From: Plumapathes pennacea
Taxonomy: Eukaryota; Cnidaria; Anthozoa; Antipatharia; Myriopathidae
Assembly: GCA_964036295.1 (NCBI GenBank)
Contig: OZ038470.1
Location: 5,056,578-5,120,577, forward strand
DNA length: 64,000 nt
Reading direction: 5' to 3'
Positions within the stretch are counted from its first letter, which is position 1. Each line of letters starts with the position of its first letter. Made by a program: the position numbers and the translations under genes. Positions 1 through 11,932 of this stretch are shown here, in pieces. Under the pieces are notes generated by a model. That model worked only from the letters and a program-made list of their open reading frames with translations, was not told the DNA's origin and did not search any database.

Positions 1-145
1 GCATTATAACAACATCAAGTTCTACTACAAAAATAAGTTACATCAACACAGCAACGGACAGCGTATCTATTCCTGAACCAACATCCAGTGCGGCCTTTAC
101 TATCGTCGAACAAGTCAACGAAGAACTCGATTTCTTCTCGGCCTA
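1..145 (+). pseudogene. Truncated Ser/Thr-rich cassette exon of an upstream pentraxin paralogue
   Basis: The first ~110 bases match the repeated cassette exon of the gene at 2168-11932 (TTKxSYIN, ATDSxSIP motifs, then PTSSAAF). After SSAAF the sequence departs from the cassette consensus and reaches a stop (TAA at 143-145) without the usual CCAG|GTTTGTG donor. The 5' end is cut by the window edge. It is read as a decayed exon of a tandem neighbour gene. Nothing else recognisable lies between it and ~780. Confidence 0.5.
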
Positions 146-780
146 ATGTCTGGTTCATATGGAAAATAGGTGTTACCCTGAATATAATAATGTTAATTGC
201 TGTTTAGTACGGCTGGATAGGTGCAGGGCTGAACTACGTGTGCTTACTTATAAATTCTGCTTCTGATTTACTATCTCAAAGAGTGACCTTTTTGTATATC
301 TCAGGGGAAACTGAAACTTTAGGCTGAATTCCTAGTTTGTTTTTCCTGACTGAAACTCGAGTTTTAGCTAAAAAAAAATACCGGTGTTTTGAAGCAAAAC
401 ATCGGCTTGTCCTCTGAGAACAAAGACCAGTCCGAATATAGGCCGGGTTCGCATTACGCATGCATAAAAAGTTATCCAGCTAATCAATAAGTGTTATTCG
501 TAGTTTTTTTAGTCTGTAGTCTTCCTTAGTTTCTCTCTATGCCTAGACTTATTGGCTGGCTCCTGGATCGGTTCACTTGTATAGAGTTTCGTTGGTGTAA
601 ATGTGTCTCCTTGATTAATCGCGTCCTGCTGATTTTATAAAGAGATTCAAAGTACACTTAATTAATTGACTATCATTTCCTACTTCTTACGTTTCCAAGC
701 AAAAGTTCTTTTCCAGGTTTGGTCGAAATATTCCTGCGTTTATTTCCGATTTTGTCTCCTGACACTGGAATAAAATCCGC

Positions 781-830
781 TGCGACCTCAGCAATAGCTG
801 CACTGGTGGCAAGTGCAACAGCAATGCCAG
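781..830 (+). pseudogene. Tail of a cassette exon with donor site
   Basis: The bases ending GCAATGCCAG followed by GTTTGTG match the 3' end and donor of the stalk cassettes (TSAAELKTSxTTAVPG). The 5' half of the exon is not recognisable, so this is a remnant of the upstream paralogue. Confidence 0.4.
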
Positions 831-1306
831 GTTTGTGAACGGAAGGAAGAGTGTCGTTTCCGCTATGCCATCCTTCTAAATCGAGTTGTGAGTACAGGTT
901 CGTACATTAATTCCCAAGCATTTGTAGTTTTCGTCTTGTACACAGACACCACTACACGGACAAATCTGACTACAAAAACAAGTTACATCACAATAGCAAC
1001 GGACAGCGAGTCCTTTCTGGGGAATTACTTGTACCTGGACAAGACCAAGACTCGTTTGGAGCAGCAATGCCAGGTTTGTGAACGGAAAAGTGTCGTTTCC
1101 GCTATGCCATCCTTCTAAATCGAGTTGTGAGTACCGGTTCGTACATTAATTCCCAAGCATTTGTAGTTTTCGTCTTGTACACAGACACCACTACACGGAA
1201 AAATCTGACTACAAAAACAAGTTACATCACAATAGCAACGGACAGCGAGTCCTTTCTGGGGGGATTACTTGTACTTGGACAAGACCAAGACTCGTTTGGA
1301 GATGGT
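821..1306 (+). repeat. 243-bp direct tandem duplication with a cassette exon in each copy
   Basis: The sequence from GCAATGCCAGGTTTGTG at 821 is repeated almost exactly from 1064. Each copy carries intron sequence, a CACAG acceptor (exon starts at 946 and 1185) and the first half of a stalk cassette. The copies differ by only a few bases and short indels, so the duplication is recent. Confidence 0.8.
946..1073 (+). pseudogene. Chimeric cassette/pentraxin mini-exon
   Basis: From the acceptor the exon reads DTTTR...TDSESFLG, then switches to the pentraxin strand LYLDQDQDSFG-like sequence, and ends at GCCAG|GTTTGTG. Its length, 128 nt, is not a multiple of three, whereas intact cassettes are 141, 153 or 159 nt. 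Skipping or including it would change frame, so it is treated as non-functional. Confidence 0.5.
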
Positions 1307-1500
1307 TTTCAAGAATCGCAGTCGGTTGTTGGGGATATGAGTGGGGTCAACGTTTGGAATCGTGTGTTGACTGTACAGGAGATTTTCATTTTGTCCAAAT
1401 CGTGCGACTCAGGGGAGGGGAGGGTGTTCAATGGTCTGACGTCAGGAGTGGAGTCCGTGGAGCGGTGCAGCTCATTCAACCATCCGCCTATAGCCAGGAC
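1185..1500 (+). pseudogene. Cassette fused to a broken pentraxin C-terminal exon
   Basis: The exon begins as a stalk cassette and, at the shared bases CTGGGG (~1256-1262), continues into the second half of a pentraxin domain (GLLVLGQDQDSFG, VNVWNRVLTVQEI). All sequence normally between these parts, including the first pentraxin exon, is missing. Near 1427-1435 one base is lost relative to the intact copies (GTGTTCAATGG against GTGTTCAAGTGG), which shifts the frame of the last ~25 residues. It is the 3' end of a tandem paralogue destroyed by a deletion. No further gene sequence is seen to ~2050. Confidence 0.65.
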
Positions 1501-2065
1501 AGCATTATTCACTGTGTCATTTGGTCATATGGCGCAAGGACAAGAACACATCATGCAAGCACAATCGTAAGTCTACTGTCGTAAGTCTATTGTAAGTCTG
1601 AAACACTTTATAGACTGCGAGTGGTCTGTCCTTTATTGAAGAATACATGTATACGAAAAGAAAATCATTTATAAGAAAAACATTTTTGAACTTTACATTT
1701 TCCCACATCTAACTTCACATAAAATTTTGTTGACCAAGAATACGCAATACCTCTTGTTGTCAATTTTTAAATAAGCCCCGGGCTTATTAGAGCATTAACG
1801 GTATTTCAAACAAATCAAAAATGCTGCTTACAAAGGCGTTTCCGCTTTGATGGTTTGCTTCAGTTTCCGTTTTGGTCACACCTTATCAAAAAAACAGGTC
1901 ACTCCGGTTGGCTGTACGGCTACAGGGCTAAATACCGGAACTCTAGGACCATAGTTATTTTTATCTCCGTTCTGCAACTGGTAGCTTGTCTCACTTCCGG
2001 CGCGGTGAAGTTACTTGAAGCCAACGATTGGTCAGTAAGGGTGACTACGCCATTTTTTTACGAGG

Positions 2066-2074
2066 CATAAAAAG
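2066..2074 (+). promoter_or_regulatory. Possible TATA-like box of the membrane pentraxin gene
   Basis: CATAAAAAG lies ~95 bp upstream of the start codon at 2168, followed ~30 bp later by a plausible start region. It is a suggestion from sequence and spacing only. Confidence 0.35.
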
Positions 2075-2167
2075 AAGACCCGCCAACACTCCAGCACAGT
2101 GCACAAGAAAGCAAGAGCATTTTGTGGACGATATTTCGCGATCTAAGTCGGTTCAGATCCAAGCATA

Positions 2168-2355
2168 ATGTCGCAGATACATCCAGTTACTCCTCCGGGA
2201 ACTGAAGCAACGACAAAGAGGACGTTAACCAATATTCCACGTCGCACTATAATTATTTCTGTTTGCGTGGTAATCGTGATCGCGACTGCTATAATTCTGT
2301 CGGCCGTATATGTGCCAAAAATGATGACAAATGACAATGGAAGTATGTTCTGCGA

Positions 2356-2390
<35 letters not shown>

Positions 2391-5300
2391 TGTTTTCTCG
2401 TTCCGTTCCTTGGCTGAGATTTGCGTTTAGTACATTTTTTAACCCTCAGCTTGTTTTGTCCTCAGAAGCAGGCGGAAGAAACGATGGAAATCAAGCTGGT
2501 AAGTACATGTATTTATGAATTGACCCACATGTGTTTTCCGATGTGTATGCGCGTGCTTGTGGGTCACCTGCCGTATACTTGATTAGTGGGTACCGTCACC
2601 TCGATCGCTTGTTTGTTTGTTTGTTTGGCCCGGGTTTACAAGTCCGCTCCTGTCGAGAACGGAAATGTTGTAGCTCGAGCCGATTAGAAGTCTTGTTGAG
2701 ACGTCTCCGCGCGAGATTCAGGTGCAACTGAATGCTGGCACCAGGATGAACCCCTCCCTTTTTTTTTTTCTAATGTATCTTTGCAATGTAGACAGTGTAA
2801 GTTTTGGAAGCACTAACTTGTCCGTTTGCTGTATCTGTCCGTCTTGTGTCGCATCTATCGAAAAACACTTTCTCCGCATTCTACCGCACCTATTGGCAAC
2901 AGCTCTTGCAAAGGACAGTTATCCCGCATTCCACTTTTGCATAGCAACCGGGAGCGCGAACTCCGGGGTTGTGTGGGAAAGAATTGACCGGTAGTCCTTA
3001 CTGTTGGATACCGCTTGTATAAGCAAACAAGCAAATCAATTGGCTTTAACTGAAGCTTATTTTATTTTAATATACTTCGCCGCCCTTTTACACGACTACA
3101 ATATTATTAAGTATTATACAGTAGAAGGCAATCTGCTTTTCATGAAATTGCGATTTTAAGCTCGAAGTGTTTTTTGACTTCATTTCACTGAAGTTAACGT
3201 TTTTCGTTTTGGATATTTTGATTCCGGAGCATTGTGCGAATCCTAAACAGTTTACAGGAAACAAAATTTACAATGAACTCTGGGCAGTTACGAAGGCATT
3301 TTGAGTATGCTGATTGTTTGCGTCTCGTCAATTTTTGGCGCAATTGAATCTCGAAGGCTCCTAAACTTACTAAATTGTGTATTAGTTCCATTCTAAAGAT
3401 CAGAGAAAGTGCGAGCATACAAACTTTCGCTACAGTTCTGAGTGTGGTTGTGTTTTATCAGATTTTGAATTATCGCACGAGTTGCCCTCAAGTGATTGTT
3501 AATCTTTTATGAGAAGCCCAAGGTTTCATATTGTTTGATTTTTATTCAAAGTTTGTTTGTAAACAACAAAGTACTTAAGGCTTCACGCACGTGTGAAAGC
3601 ATAAGATAAAAGCCACTAGAGCCACGAGCGACGTAGATCGGCAGAAGGGATATGGCGAACAGTACAACTCGCGACAACGCGAACGCAAACAAAGTGCAAG
3701 CAATTAAGTACAGGCAGACGGAAAAGGACAAATCTCGATTTTCGTGCTTGCGCGTAATTGCGTCTGCCTTGTCTTAATTGTAAATTAATGGCTCTTTGTA
3801 TTCCCGCGTCGCTCGAGAAAACCAGGGGGAGGGAGGGAAGGGGTGGAGTGGGGAACGAAATAAATTTGCAAAATGATGACGTCAAACTTTGGAACTCTAT
3901 TTGGTCGGGAATAGAGTACAGATTGTGTGGCTCAAGACTGAAATAGGGTGCACGTATTTGGGTACAGATCTGAAACAGGGTAAGGGTTTTGAGAACCAAA
4001 ATTGTGGATCTTACAATGCTGCTAAAATATATTGCGTGCTCGGACCGGTATAAAACTCTGGCCATATAATGTTTAATGAAATTATGACAAAGTCCGTGTG
4101 CAATTAACTGTATCATTATACATCAACGTTTCCGTCTCTGTCGATTAAGCTGCTTCAATTCGGTAATTATCGTAACTGTATATTGGTTGTGTATTTTACG
4201 ACTTCCTGTGTTTTTCCTTGATGTTCAATCAGTCGTAAACTTTGTCTTCTCTCCGCAATTCTGTTGATAAGATCGACTCCAGTTAAATGCAAGCCGAGAG
4301 TGAACAGTGTTCGATCAATCTGATCTTGTGATTTTTCGATTTTAACGATCCAAGTGTGAACAAGTCGATCCGTGTTTTAGTGAACTTGTTCCAGACGAAC
4401 ACACGAACGCTCAAAATACAGATTCTCCCAGCTTTGTGACATGAAAAATATAAGAATGATGTAGTGAGTTATTGACTGTTCAATCAGCTTTCGCCTGTAT
4501 AAACTATCAAGTGGCAAATTCTCTCGGAGGGGGGGTACTCCTCAAAATTTTGGGTACCCTATTTCAGACCAAAATGTGCAATTTTCGACCCTATTTCAGA
4601 CCAAATATCAAAACCTCTGACCCTATTTCAGACCAAAGGTTAAAATCGATGCCCTATTTCAGACTAAAAAGGCAGAAAATGATACCCTTTGGGGCGGCAC
4701 ATACCTATATGGCTCATATATGGGAGTACCCCCCCCCCCCCCCGGGGGGGGGGCAAATTCTCCATAAAATACATGATATATCTTTGGTTAGATGCTGGAG
4801 CGGAGAAAATTGAAGTTGAAAAAAAGGTCTAAGAATTATTTGCAAACGTATTTAGGGACTAATAATATCCAGTAAATAATTGCATTAAAACGCTAAAACA
4901 CTACCAGAACCTACACTTCAAGTAACTAAACAAGATATATGTCCTTCATTGTTTTCTTGTACAGATACCACCACAAGGTCAACTTCGACTCTGTCGAATA
5001 CAACAAGGACAAGCTACATCAAAATAGTCGCAACGGACAGCGAAGCCAATCTCGGAACAAAATCTCTTGTCGTCTTAATATCGCCTACCTCAGCAGCTGA
5101 ACTAAAAACAACAGCAGTGCCAGGTTTGTGAATGCATGCTTCCGTCCTTGGGTGGGCACGTTCGATCTTTAAACCTTTACAAAGAATAACCTAATATATG
5201 GACAGGGGAATCTGCCCGGTGCTGAGATCTGTCCTCTACCATATCACTAATCAATTCGCGTTCACTTTCTAACGAGCTACATGCACGGCTCTTAAGTGAC

Positions 5301-8300
5301 ACGTGATTAAATAAACTACAATAATTGCAGATTCCTTTTTTTTTTCTTAACTGGGCTACTAGTATTTTATTTCTATTTGTCTATCTATATATATGACCTC
5401 TTCCCACAGTGAATTTGATATTTGTGTATACTGAATATTTATATTGAGGGCTCAAAATATTTCCAAATATGAACAGAGCACCGTTGTATATATATAGGTT
5501 TGAAAACATACTTGGATTAATGTTCAGCGTTTATGCATCAGTTTCCAACGCATTTAATTGTTAATTTGGATTTTAATCTTGTACAGAAAACACCACAAGG
5601 CCAGGTTCAGCTACAGTGACAAACTACACCAAAATAGCAACAGACAGTGTGTCCAGTTCGGAAGAAAATTTTGCATCTCCAACCTTTGCGGCTCAATTGA
5701 AGGCAAGCACAACCACAGCAGTGCCAGGTTTGTGGAAGCATCAAATTAGTCTGTACACTTTTATAAAAAGAGCTATAAGTACCTGTTTGTACATCAATTT
5801 TCAAGCGTTTACCGGTTGATATCTTCATGTATGCAGACACTACAACAAGGTCAAGTTTGACTACAAAAGCAAGTTACATTACTATAGCAACGGACATTGG
5901 ATCCATTCCTGGAACAAAATCCATTGAGGACTTTGTATCGCTGAACTCAGAAGCTGAACTTAAGACAAGCATAACATATACTCAGTTTGACTTGTACTTT
6001 ATTATAACGTGTTTAGTAAGAAATGATATGTACTTAGGATTATAATAGTTTATATACAGTGGATTTAATCTTCAAAGGACTGTAATTACTTTCTAATTCC
6101 ATCTACTTCAGTATAAAATAAGAAATGATATGTATTTAATATGTAGTATTTAATATTTAATATGTAGTTTACAATATGCTTAGTTCAACCTACTCTTTAT
6201 AGGAATGTTAGTTCTGTTGTTGTTGCTGGTTTATATTTAATTTAATTTAATTTAATTTGCTATTTGTTATTGTAATTGTATTTGCTGAGTGCGTCACCTC
6301 TTCGATGAAACATTTAATTCTCTGTTGACCCCAAGCCATTTAAGCCACTGGCTTTGGCCCTACTTCTTTATGTAAATCTTTGTGTGTCATCTAATGAATA
6401 AATGAAATGAAAATGAACAGCAGTGCCAGGTTTGTTACTAAACGCATTACTATAATTGCTTTTCTGTATACGTCTAAGCGTCCGAGCATTTATTGTTCTC
6501 TTCTTGTACACAGACACCACTAAACAAAGACAACTCCGACTTGACAAAGATAAGTTACGTCACATTAGCAACGGACAGCGAGTCCATTCCTCCAGCAAAA
6601 TTACAGTGTTAGCAAATCAATGGGAAACGATTTTTGGTTCGAGCTAAGGGGAGGTTCGAATTAACGAGGGTTCGAGTTGTACTATAGGATTCTATTGTAT
6701 ACTTGTTTGTAAATCAAGCGTAAATGTCCAAGCATCCCGTTGTTTTTTTACACAGACACCACAACAGGATCAAGTTCTACTACAAAGACAAGTTACATTA
6801 ACACAGCAGCTGACAGCGAGTCCGCCATTCCTGGTACAAAACCCAGTGCGGCCTTCGCGTCTCCGACCTCAGCAGCTGAGCTGAAGACAAGCGCAACAAC
6901 GGCGCCAGGTTTGTGAAAATATCAATACCACGTCTAAATATGAATACAAACAAAATCTAAGCTAAGACAAGTAGTACCTGTTTGTAAACCAATGTATAAG
7001 CGTCTCGTTGTTTTCTTACGCACAGAAACCACAACAAGATCAAGTTCTACTACTAACAAAGACAAGTTACATTAGCATAGCAACGGACAGCGAGTCCATT
7101 CCTGGAACAACATCTGTTGCGGCCTTCGTATCTCCGACATCAACAGCTGAACTAAAGACAAGCACAACATCAGTGCCAGGTTTGTGAAAGCATTTTAAGC
7201 AGAGCTATATTTTTTTTACAGGAGCCCATTACTCCTGGGCGTCCGTCTACATTTTATGTGTGAGCCAACCTGTCTCGTCTATTTTTAGCCTTTGATAGAA
7301 AGTGGGGACGTTAGAACAACGGTAATAAAGGTTAGTTGTATAGTTTGGACAACTCTTGGACATAGGGACATAAATCAAAACATTTTCAGTACTTCGTGGA
7401 GAGAAAGAAAGGGTTAAATATTTAAAAAATCCCGTAGGGGAGGGTGAGGTGGAATCAGCAGCACTTTTGCCGAAAAACCGAACGGACAAAACACTAAACG
7501 TCAAGCAGTGGGACGTGCAACCAGAAACAAGATTGAATTTTTACAACTAAAATTGTGAGCCGTGCTCTTTTACTTTGCCAATGGTTCAAAAGATATTGGT
7601 CAATTTAGCTGAAATACTCAAGCTATCCTAACTAAATTTAACAGTTCTATTGCCTTACTAGTTTGCATCAACATAATGATTTTTTTCTTTCTCTTGACAG
7701 TGGAGAACTATACAGCACCGGAAGGTAAGTGAAACAGGGGCTAAATGTAGCGGTTCTCAAACGACTGTCGAAAGCAAAGTAATAACAGTCAAACCTGTAT
7801 ATAAGGGCCCTGTATAAAGCAGTCACTCTGTATATAGCGGTCACCGAACAACTTCCTGAAAATCGCTCCTTATATTTACTGTATACTCGACCTGTGTTAA
7901 GCGGTCACCCCGGGGGTGGGGTAGCCCTCATATATGAGCCATATAGTTATGTGCCGCCCCAAAGGGTATCATTTTCAGTAATTTAGTCTGAAATAGGGTA
8001 TCGATTTTGAGCCTTTAGTCTGGAATAGGGTTGAAGATTTTGATATTTGGTCTGAAAGAGGGTCGAAAATCGCAAATTTTGGTCTGAAAAACGGTCAAAA
8101 ATTGAAAATTTGGGTCTAAAACAGGGTCAAAGATTGCAAATTTTGGTATGAAATAGGGTCAAAAATCGCAAATTTGGGTCTGAAATAGGGTAAGGGTTTT
8201 CAGTCCCGGGCGACACTCCCACCCAAAATTTTGAGTTCCCCCATCCCCCACTCTATATAGCGTACGCAGTCACCCTTTACACTTCCCGTATGGACAATTT

Positions 8301-11300
8301 TATTTTTTACCTGTATAAAAACGGTCACCAAATTGGATTACGATATCGGCTTTCCCTCAAACTATTAGCGAATTGTGTCAAGCTTCATTCAACATCTTAT
8401 TAAATTGTAGCTACCAAGGCTACCGCTTATCATATGGCTATAAAATGTTCTGTAATCTGATTGGCTGAGAGCAAGCAAGTGTCACGAGAGACAAGTGATT
8501 GGATGCGAGCTCTCTTTGTTTGATCAGGGTTAAAACGAATTTTCAGAGGCCTCACAGAAACCAAAAAGAGCCCCTCCCGCTACCGCTTCAGAAACTGAAT
8601 GTAAATTCAAAAGTATTGCAGGGTGTTTGTTAACATCTAACTTTCTACAAACCCGCAATGTTTCACGTTATTGCATTTTTGTTTAATGTAAACATCACGA
8701 ATAAAAACTTCCCTGATACGTTGATTGTTGAATGTTGTTTGCAATGTGAAGTCGAACATATAGTGTTTTTATATTTTACTTTAGGGTAGACAGCGGTATA
8801 AGTCAAATAAAAATAATGTTGCTTTTGTTGCAGACTTTTCTCTCCTCTTCGCGAACAAGAGCACCACAGACTACGTCTTAATCAACGGAACGACTTCTCT
8901 TGTGGCCGTCACTGGCTGTTTCTGGATGCGGTCGAGTGATCAAGACAACGACGGTACACCTTTCAGTTACGCCGTCAGTGAGGCTGATAACGAAATCCTT
9001 CTCATGAACTACAAGAATTTCAAATTCTGGGTTGGCGACAAACACGCAGGGTAAACCATGATTATTTTTAAAATGTTAACGGAAGTATGAGGGAAGTTGC
9101 TGTGTAGTTGGGGCCTATGATGTCGGGGAAGAGTCGAGAAGCTCACAATTTTGTTTCAAGTTTCGCTACAACTTTCAGCGTAGCGATATCCTAACAAGAA
9201 CCAACCGGATTTTCACGCTCGACGCAAGCGTGCTTGTTCTTCTTTTACAGTGAACAGGCTCGACGCTCGGGGATCAATAACCTCCCGCGCAGACGCTCTG
9301 AGCTCGCATCTTTTAGTGACGAGCTCCGAGCGTCTGTGCAGGAGACTGGGGGATCAAAGGTGATTTTGTGCTGATACGTTCGTCCTTTGTTTTCACTTGA
9401 TCCGTAACTTGTGTTTGCGTCAGTCACGGAAACCAGGCTTAACTAAATACACATAACGAAGTACAAGGCTTCATCCCTTCGACTAATCCACTTTTCCCTC
9501 GATCCTAGTTCTACTTCTGTATCAGCCAATGACGGTCTGTGGCACTATATCTGCTTCAACTGGGATAATTCCACTGGCTCGTGGAATATTTACAAAGATG
9601 GCGTCCTCGTAAAGAATGGCTCAGACCTCAGCAAAGGTCACGTGATCCGTGCTGGGGGATTACTTGTACTTGGACAAGATCAAGACTCATTTGGAGGTGG
9701 CTTTGAAGAATCGCAGTCGTTTGTTGGAGATATGAGTGGGGTAAACGTGTGGAATCGTGTGTTGACCGCACAGGAGATTTACACTTTGTCCAAATCGTGC
9801 AACGCAGGGGAGGGGAACGTGTTCAAGTGGTCTGACTTCAGTAGTGGAGTCCGTGGAGCGGTACAGGTCATTCGACCAACCGTCTGCACAACAGGTAAAA
9901 TAATTTTGCTGCTTAAACCACAGTATCTTGCATCCTTGTAGTTGTTTACATCGGAGGAATTTGGGCGTATCGACTTAACCCTTTCATTGTCAAGAGTGAT
10001 CAAGTTCAATTTTCTCCTTCAGTTTCGGCAGCACAAATATATCATACAGTAAAGAGAACTTTGCTTTTGACACCTTGCTCAGTTGATAGCTGATTAAAGT
10101 ATCAACTCTCATTACATTATTCATACATTTCCCTCTTAAAAAGTTTGGAGAATCTGCATTTTGAACTTGGGAGTGAAAGGGTTAAACGGGCCAGATGGAA
10201 AAGAGAATCTTCTTGAGACCTAAAGATCACCACTTCACGTACTCTCCCTTGACACACGTAAGGATGCATGTGCAATATGGAGTCCAAGATTTAGTGATGT
10301 AAGTCGAGTAAAAAAAAGTTCCTTTGGTTGTTTTAGTTGCAGATTTCTCTTTTCTGTTCGCGAACAAGAGCACCACAGACTACGTCTTAATCAACGGAAC
10401 GACTTCTCTTGTGGCCGTCACTGGCTGTTTCTGGATGCGGTCGAGTGATCAAGACAATGAAGGTATACCCTTCAGCTACGCCGTCAGTGGAGGTTACAAT
10501 GAGCTCATTATCCATGACTACAGAGATTTCTCGATCTTTGTTGGCGAAACACCTACAAGGTAAAGCATCATTAATTAAATGAAATTGTAGATTGTTATTC
10601 CCGAGCCGTGCGAGGGTACTAACCATGACACCTTCCCATTTTTGAATGTCTGTCTTTGGCCTTCTCGCAGCGCGGGGTCTTCTGGGAGCAACAGGCACGT
10701 CACGCGTGCTCTTTTCCAGGCTCCCTCAGTTAACCTCGACACGAGGGCCCTTACCCATCCGCGCTCGCTACTTTAGCGCTCTCTTGATATAACCTTGGAG
10801 GGAAAAAGAGGGACTTTTCGCAGTTTAGACACCTCAAGTTAAACAAATTTCGATAAGATCAAAGTAACGATAGCATCTGATTACTTTGAAGTATTTAGTA
10901 GTGATATTATTATTATTACTAGAAAATACCAAAAGTTTGATCTTTGATAGCTCCACTGCTCATGATGGAAATATTACTAAAGACATTAAATGCAGACACC
11001 GCGTTTAAACAACGGTCAGAATGCTTTTCTTCGAATTAGTTGAAACTGGCTTTGTTTTTTCACACGTTTTTAGACATTTTATCACAATGCGACTCCCATT
11101 TTGTAAGTGATGACCATTGTGAACCACGAGGAGGCCGAGAGAAAAACAGCTGTTTTAAATCGCCTCTACGAAGTTTAGACGAGGCTTTCTACGTGTACTG
11201 TCTAAGAAAATTCCTCACAACAAAAATTGCAAAAGAAGTATTTAATTATTTGTTACCCTGTCTCCGTTTGGCCTTTTCTCTACGTTAAAGAAATATCCTA

Positions 11301-11932
11301 TACGACTTGTGTGCGTTGTATTTTAGAGCAAGTCTCGTGAATACTATCTATTTTCCGATTTTTAGTTCCAATGATTTCATGCCCTATGAACAGAAAAACT
11401 CACAAATACAGTTCAACTAAACCAAACAGTAAAGCCAAGCGATTATTAACTCGTTTAACACTTGCGATGTCTTAAAAAGCCGTCCCGGCCTCGGCGACAT
11501 TGGTAATTCGACGAACTCACTCAATTAGCTTCTCTTGCCATCAGTAAAACTTCTGTATCAGCCAATGACGGCCTGTGGCACTATATCTGCTTCAACTGGG
11601 AAAACTCCGCTGGCTCATGGAACATTTACAAAGATGGCGTCCTTGGCAAGAGTGGCTCAGGCCTCAGCATTGGTCACGTGATCCGGGGTGGGGGACGCTT
11701 TGTTCTGGGACAAGAGCAAGACTCACTGGGAGGTGGTTTTGAATTGCAGCAGTCGTTTGTTGGGGAGATGAGTGGCGTCAACGTGTGGAATCGCGTGCTG
11801 ACTGCACAGGAGATTCACAATTTGTCTAAGTCTTGCGATGCAGGAGAAGGGAACGTGTTCAAGTGGTCTGACTTCAGGAGTGGCGTCCGTGGAGCGGTGC
11901 AGGTCATTCAACCGTCCGCCTGTGAAGCATAG
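2168..11932 (+). CDS. Type II membrane protein with Ser/Thr-rich stalk and two pentraxin domains
   Basis: Exons: 2168-2342, 2466-2498, 4965-5123, 5587-5727, 6756-6908, 7701-7724, 8834-9050, 9509-9894, 10343-10559 and 11545-11932 (stop TAG). They join in frame to about 630 residues. Exon 1 gives a short basic tail and one hydrophobic segment (about residues 27-49, starting TIIISVCVVIV), read as a signal anchor with the C-terminus outside. All stalk exons are phase 1-1. Each pentraxin domain uses two exons, the first 217 nt in both. Pentraxin signs are LWHYICFNW and LGQDQDSFGGGF, keeping the acidic/Gln positions that bind calcium in the family, and VNVWNRVLTAQEI. The two domains are near-identical, so duplicated recently. 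By family analogy it binds calcium-dependent ligands at the cell surface, which would fit innate recognition; this is not shown here. The exact set of stalk exons used is uncertain. Confidence 0.72.
4527..4755 (+). mobile_element. MITE of the CCCTATTTCAGACC family
   Basis: The element starts GAGGGGGGGTACTCC and ends GGGAGTACCCCCCCC, an inverted pair. The inside repeats CCCTATTTCAGACCAAA about four times at ~30-40-bp spacing. A reverse-oriented copy lies at 7908-8252. A pure C then G tract at 4731-4750 may be imperfectly sequenced. It sits in the long intron before the first stalk cassette. Confidence 0.6.
5837..6431 (+). pseudogene. Stalk cassette exon split by an inserted element
   Basis: The exon starts in frame at 5837 and matches other cassettes through AELKTS at ~5970. 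The expected end, ACAGCAGTGCCAG|GTTTGTT, is found only at ~6418-6431. Between them lies about 450 bp absent from all other copies. The cassette is therefore broken by an insertion. Confidence 0.65.
5976..6417 (+). mobile_element. Inserted retroelement 3' end (LINE-like tail)
   Basis: The insert ends in an A-rich simple repeat (AATGAATAAATGAAATGA...) directly against the restored cassette, as non-LTR retroelement 3' ends do. Its bases CCATTTAAGCCACTGGC recur at about 14180-14200, which suggests a family. No coding sequence is seen in it. Confidence 0.45.
7790..8345. mobile_element. Nested pair of short elements: GGTCACC-type repeat holding a CCCTATTTCAG-family MITE
   Basis: Sequence with repeated TATA(A/T)AGCGGTCACC units (7790-7907) resumes at ~8255 (TATATAGCGTACGCAGTCACC). 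In between, 7908-8252 is an inverted copy of the element at 4527-4755, with GGTCTGAAATAGGG repeated about six times and ATATATGAGCCATATA at one end. The second element inserted into the first. Both are in the intron before the first pentraxin exon. Confidence 0.55.
9975..10185. mobile_element. TTAA-flanked MITE (family P), copy 1
   Basis: The element begins TTAACCCTTTCA and ends GAGTGAAAGGGTTAA, so its ends are inverted repeats bounded by TTAA, the target site used by piggyBac elements. It is ~210 bp, noncoding, and lies in the intron between the two pentraxin domains. Confidence 0.7.

Larger units (their letters stand above)
4965..7179 (+). repeat. Array of duplicated phase 1-1 stalk cassette exons, intact and dead
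   Basis: Six cassette-like exons start at a CAG acceptor and mostly end CCAG|GTTTGTG: 4965-5123 (159 nt), 5587-5727 (141 nt), one from 5837 (interrupted), one from 6514 (frameshifted), 6756-6908 (153 nt) and 7026-7179 (154 nt, frameshifted, with an in-frame TAG). The consensus encodes TTTRSSSTTKTSYI, ATDSES and PTSAAELKTS blocks, rich in Ser/Thr and likely O-glycosylated. The flanking introns also resemble each other, so whole exon-intron units were duplicated. Confidence 0.7.

Noticed and set aside
3616..4116. 166-codon open frame on -
   Set aside because: No recognisable domain, no splice support, odd composition, and it lies in the long intron of the pentraxin gene.
4731..4760. C/G run as a transcription terminator hairpin
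   Set aside because: It is the GC-rich end of a MITE in a eukaryotic intron; no terminator role is implied.
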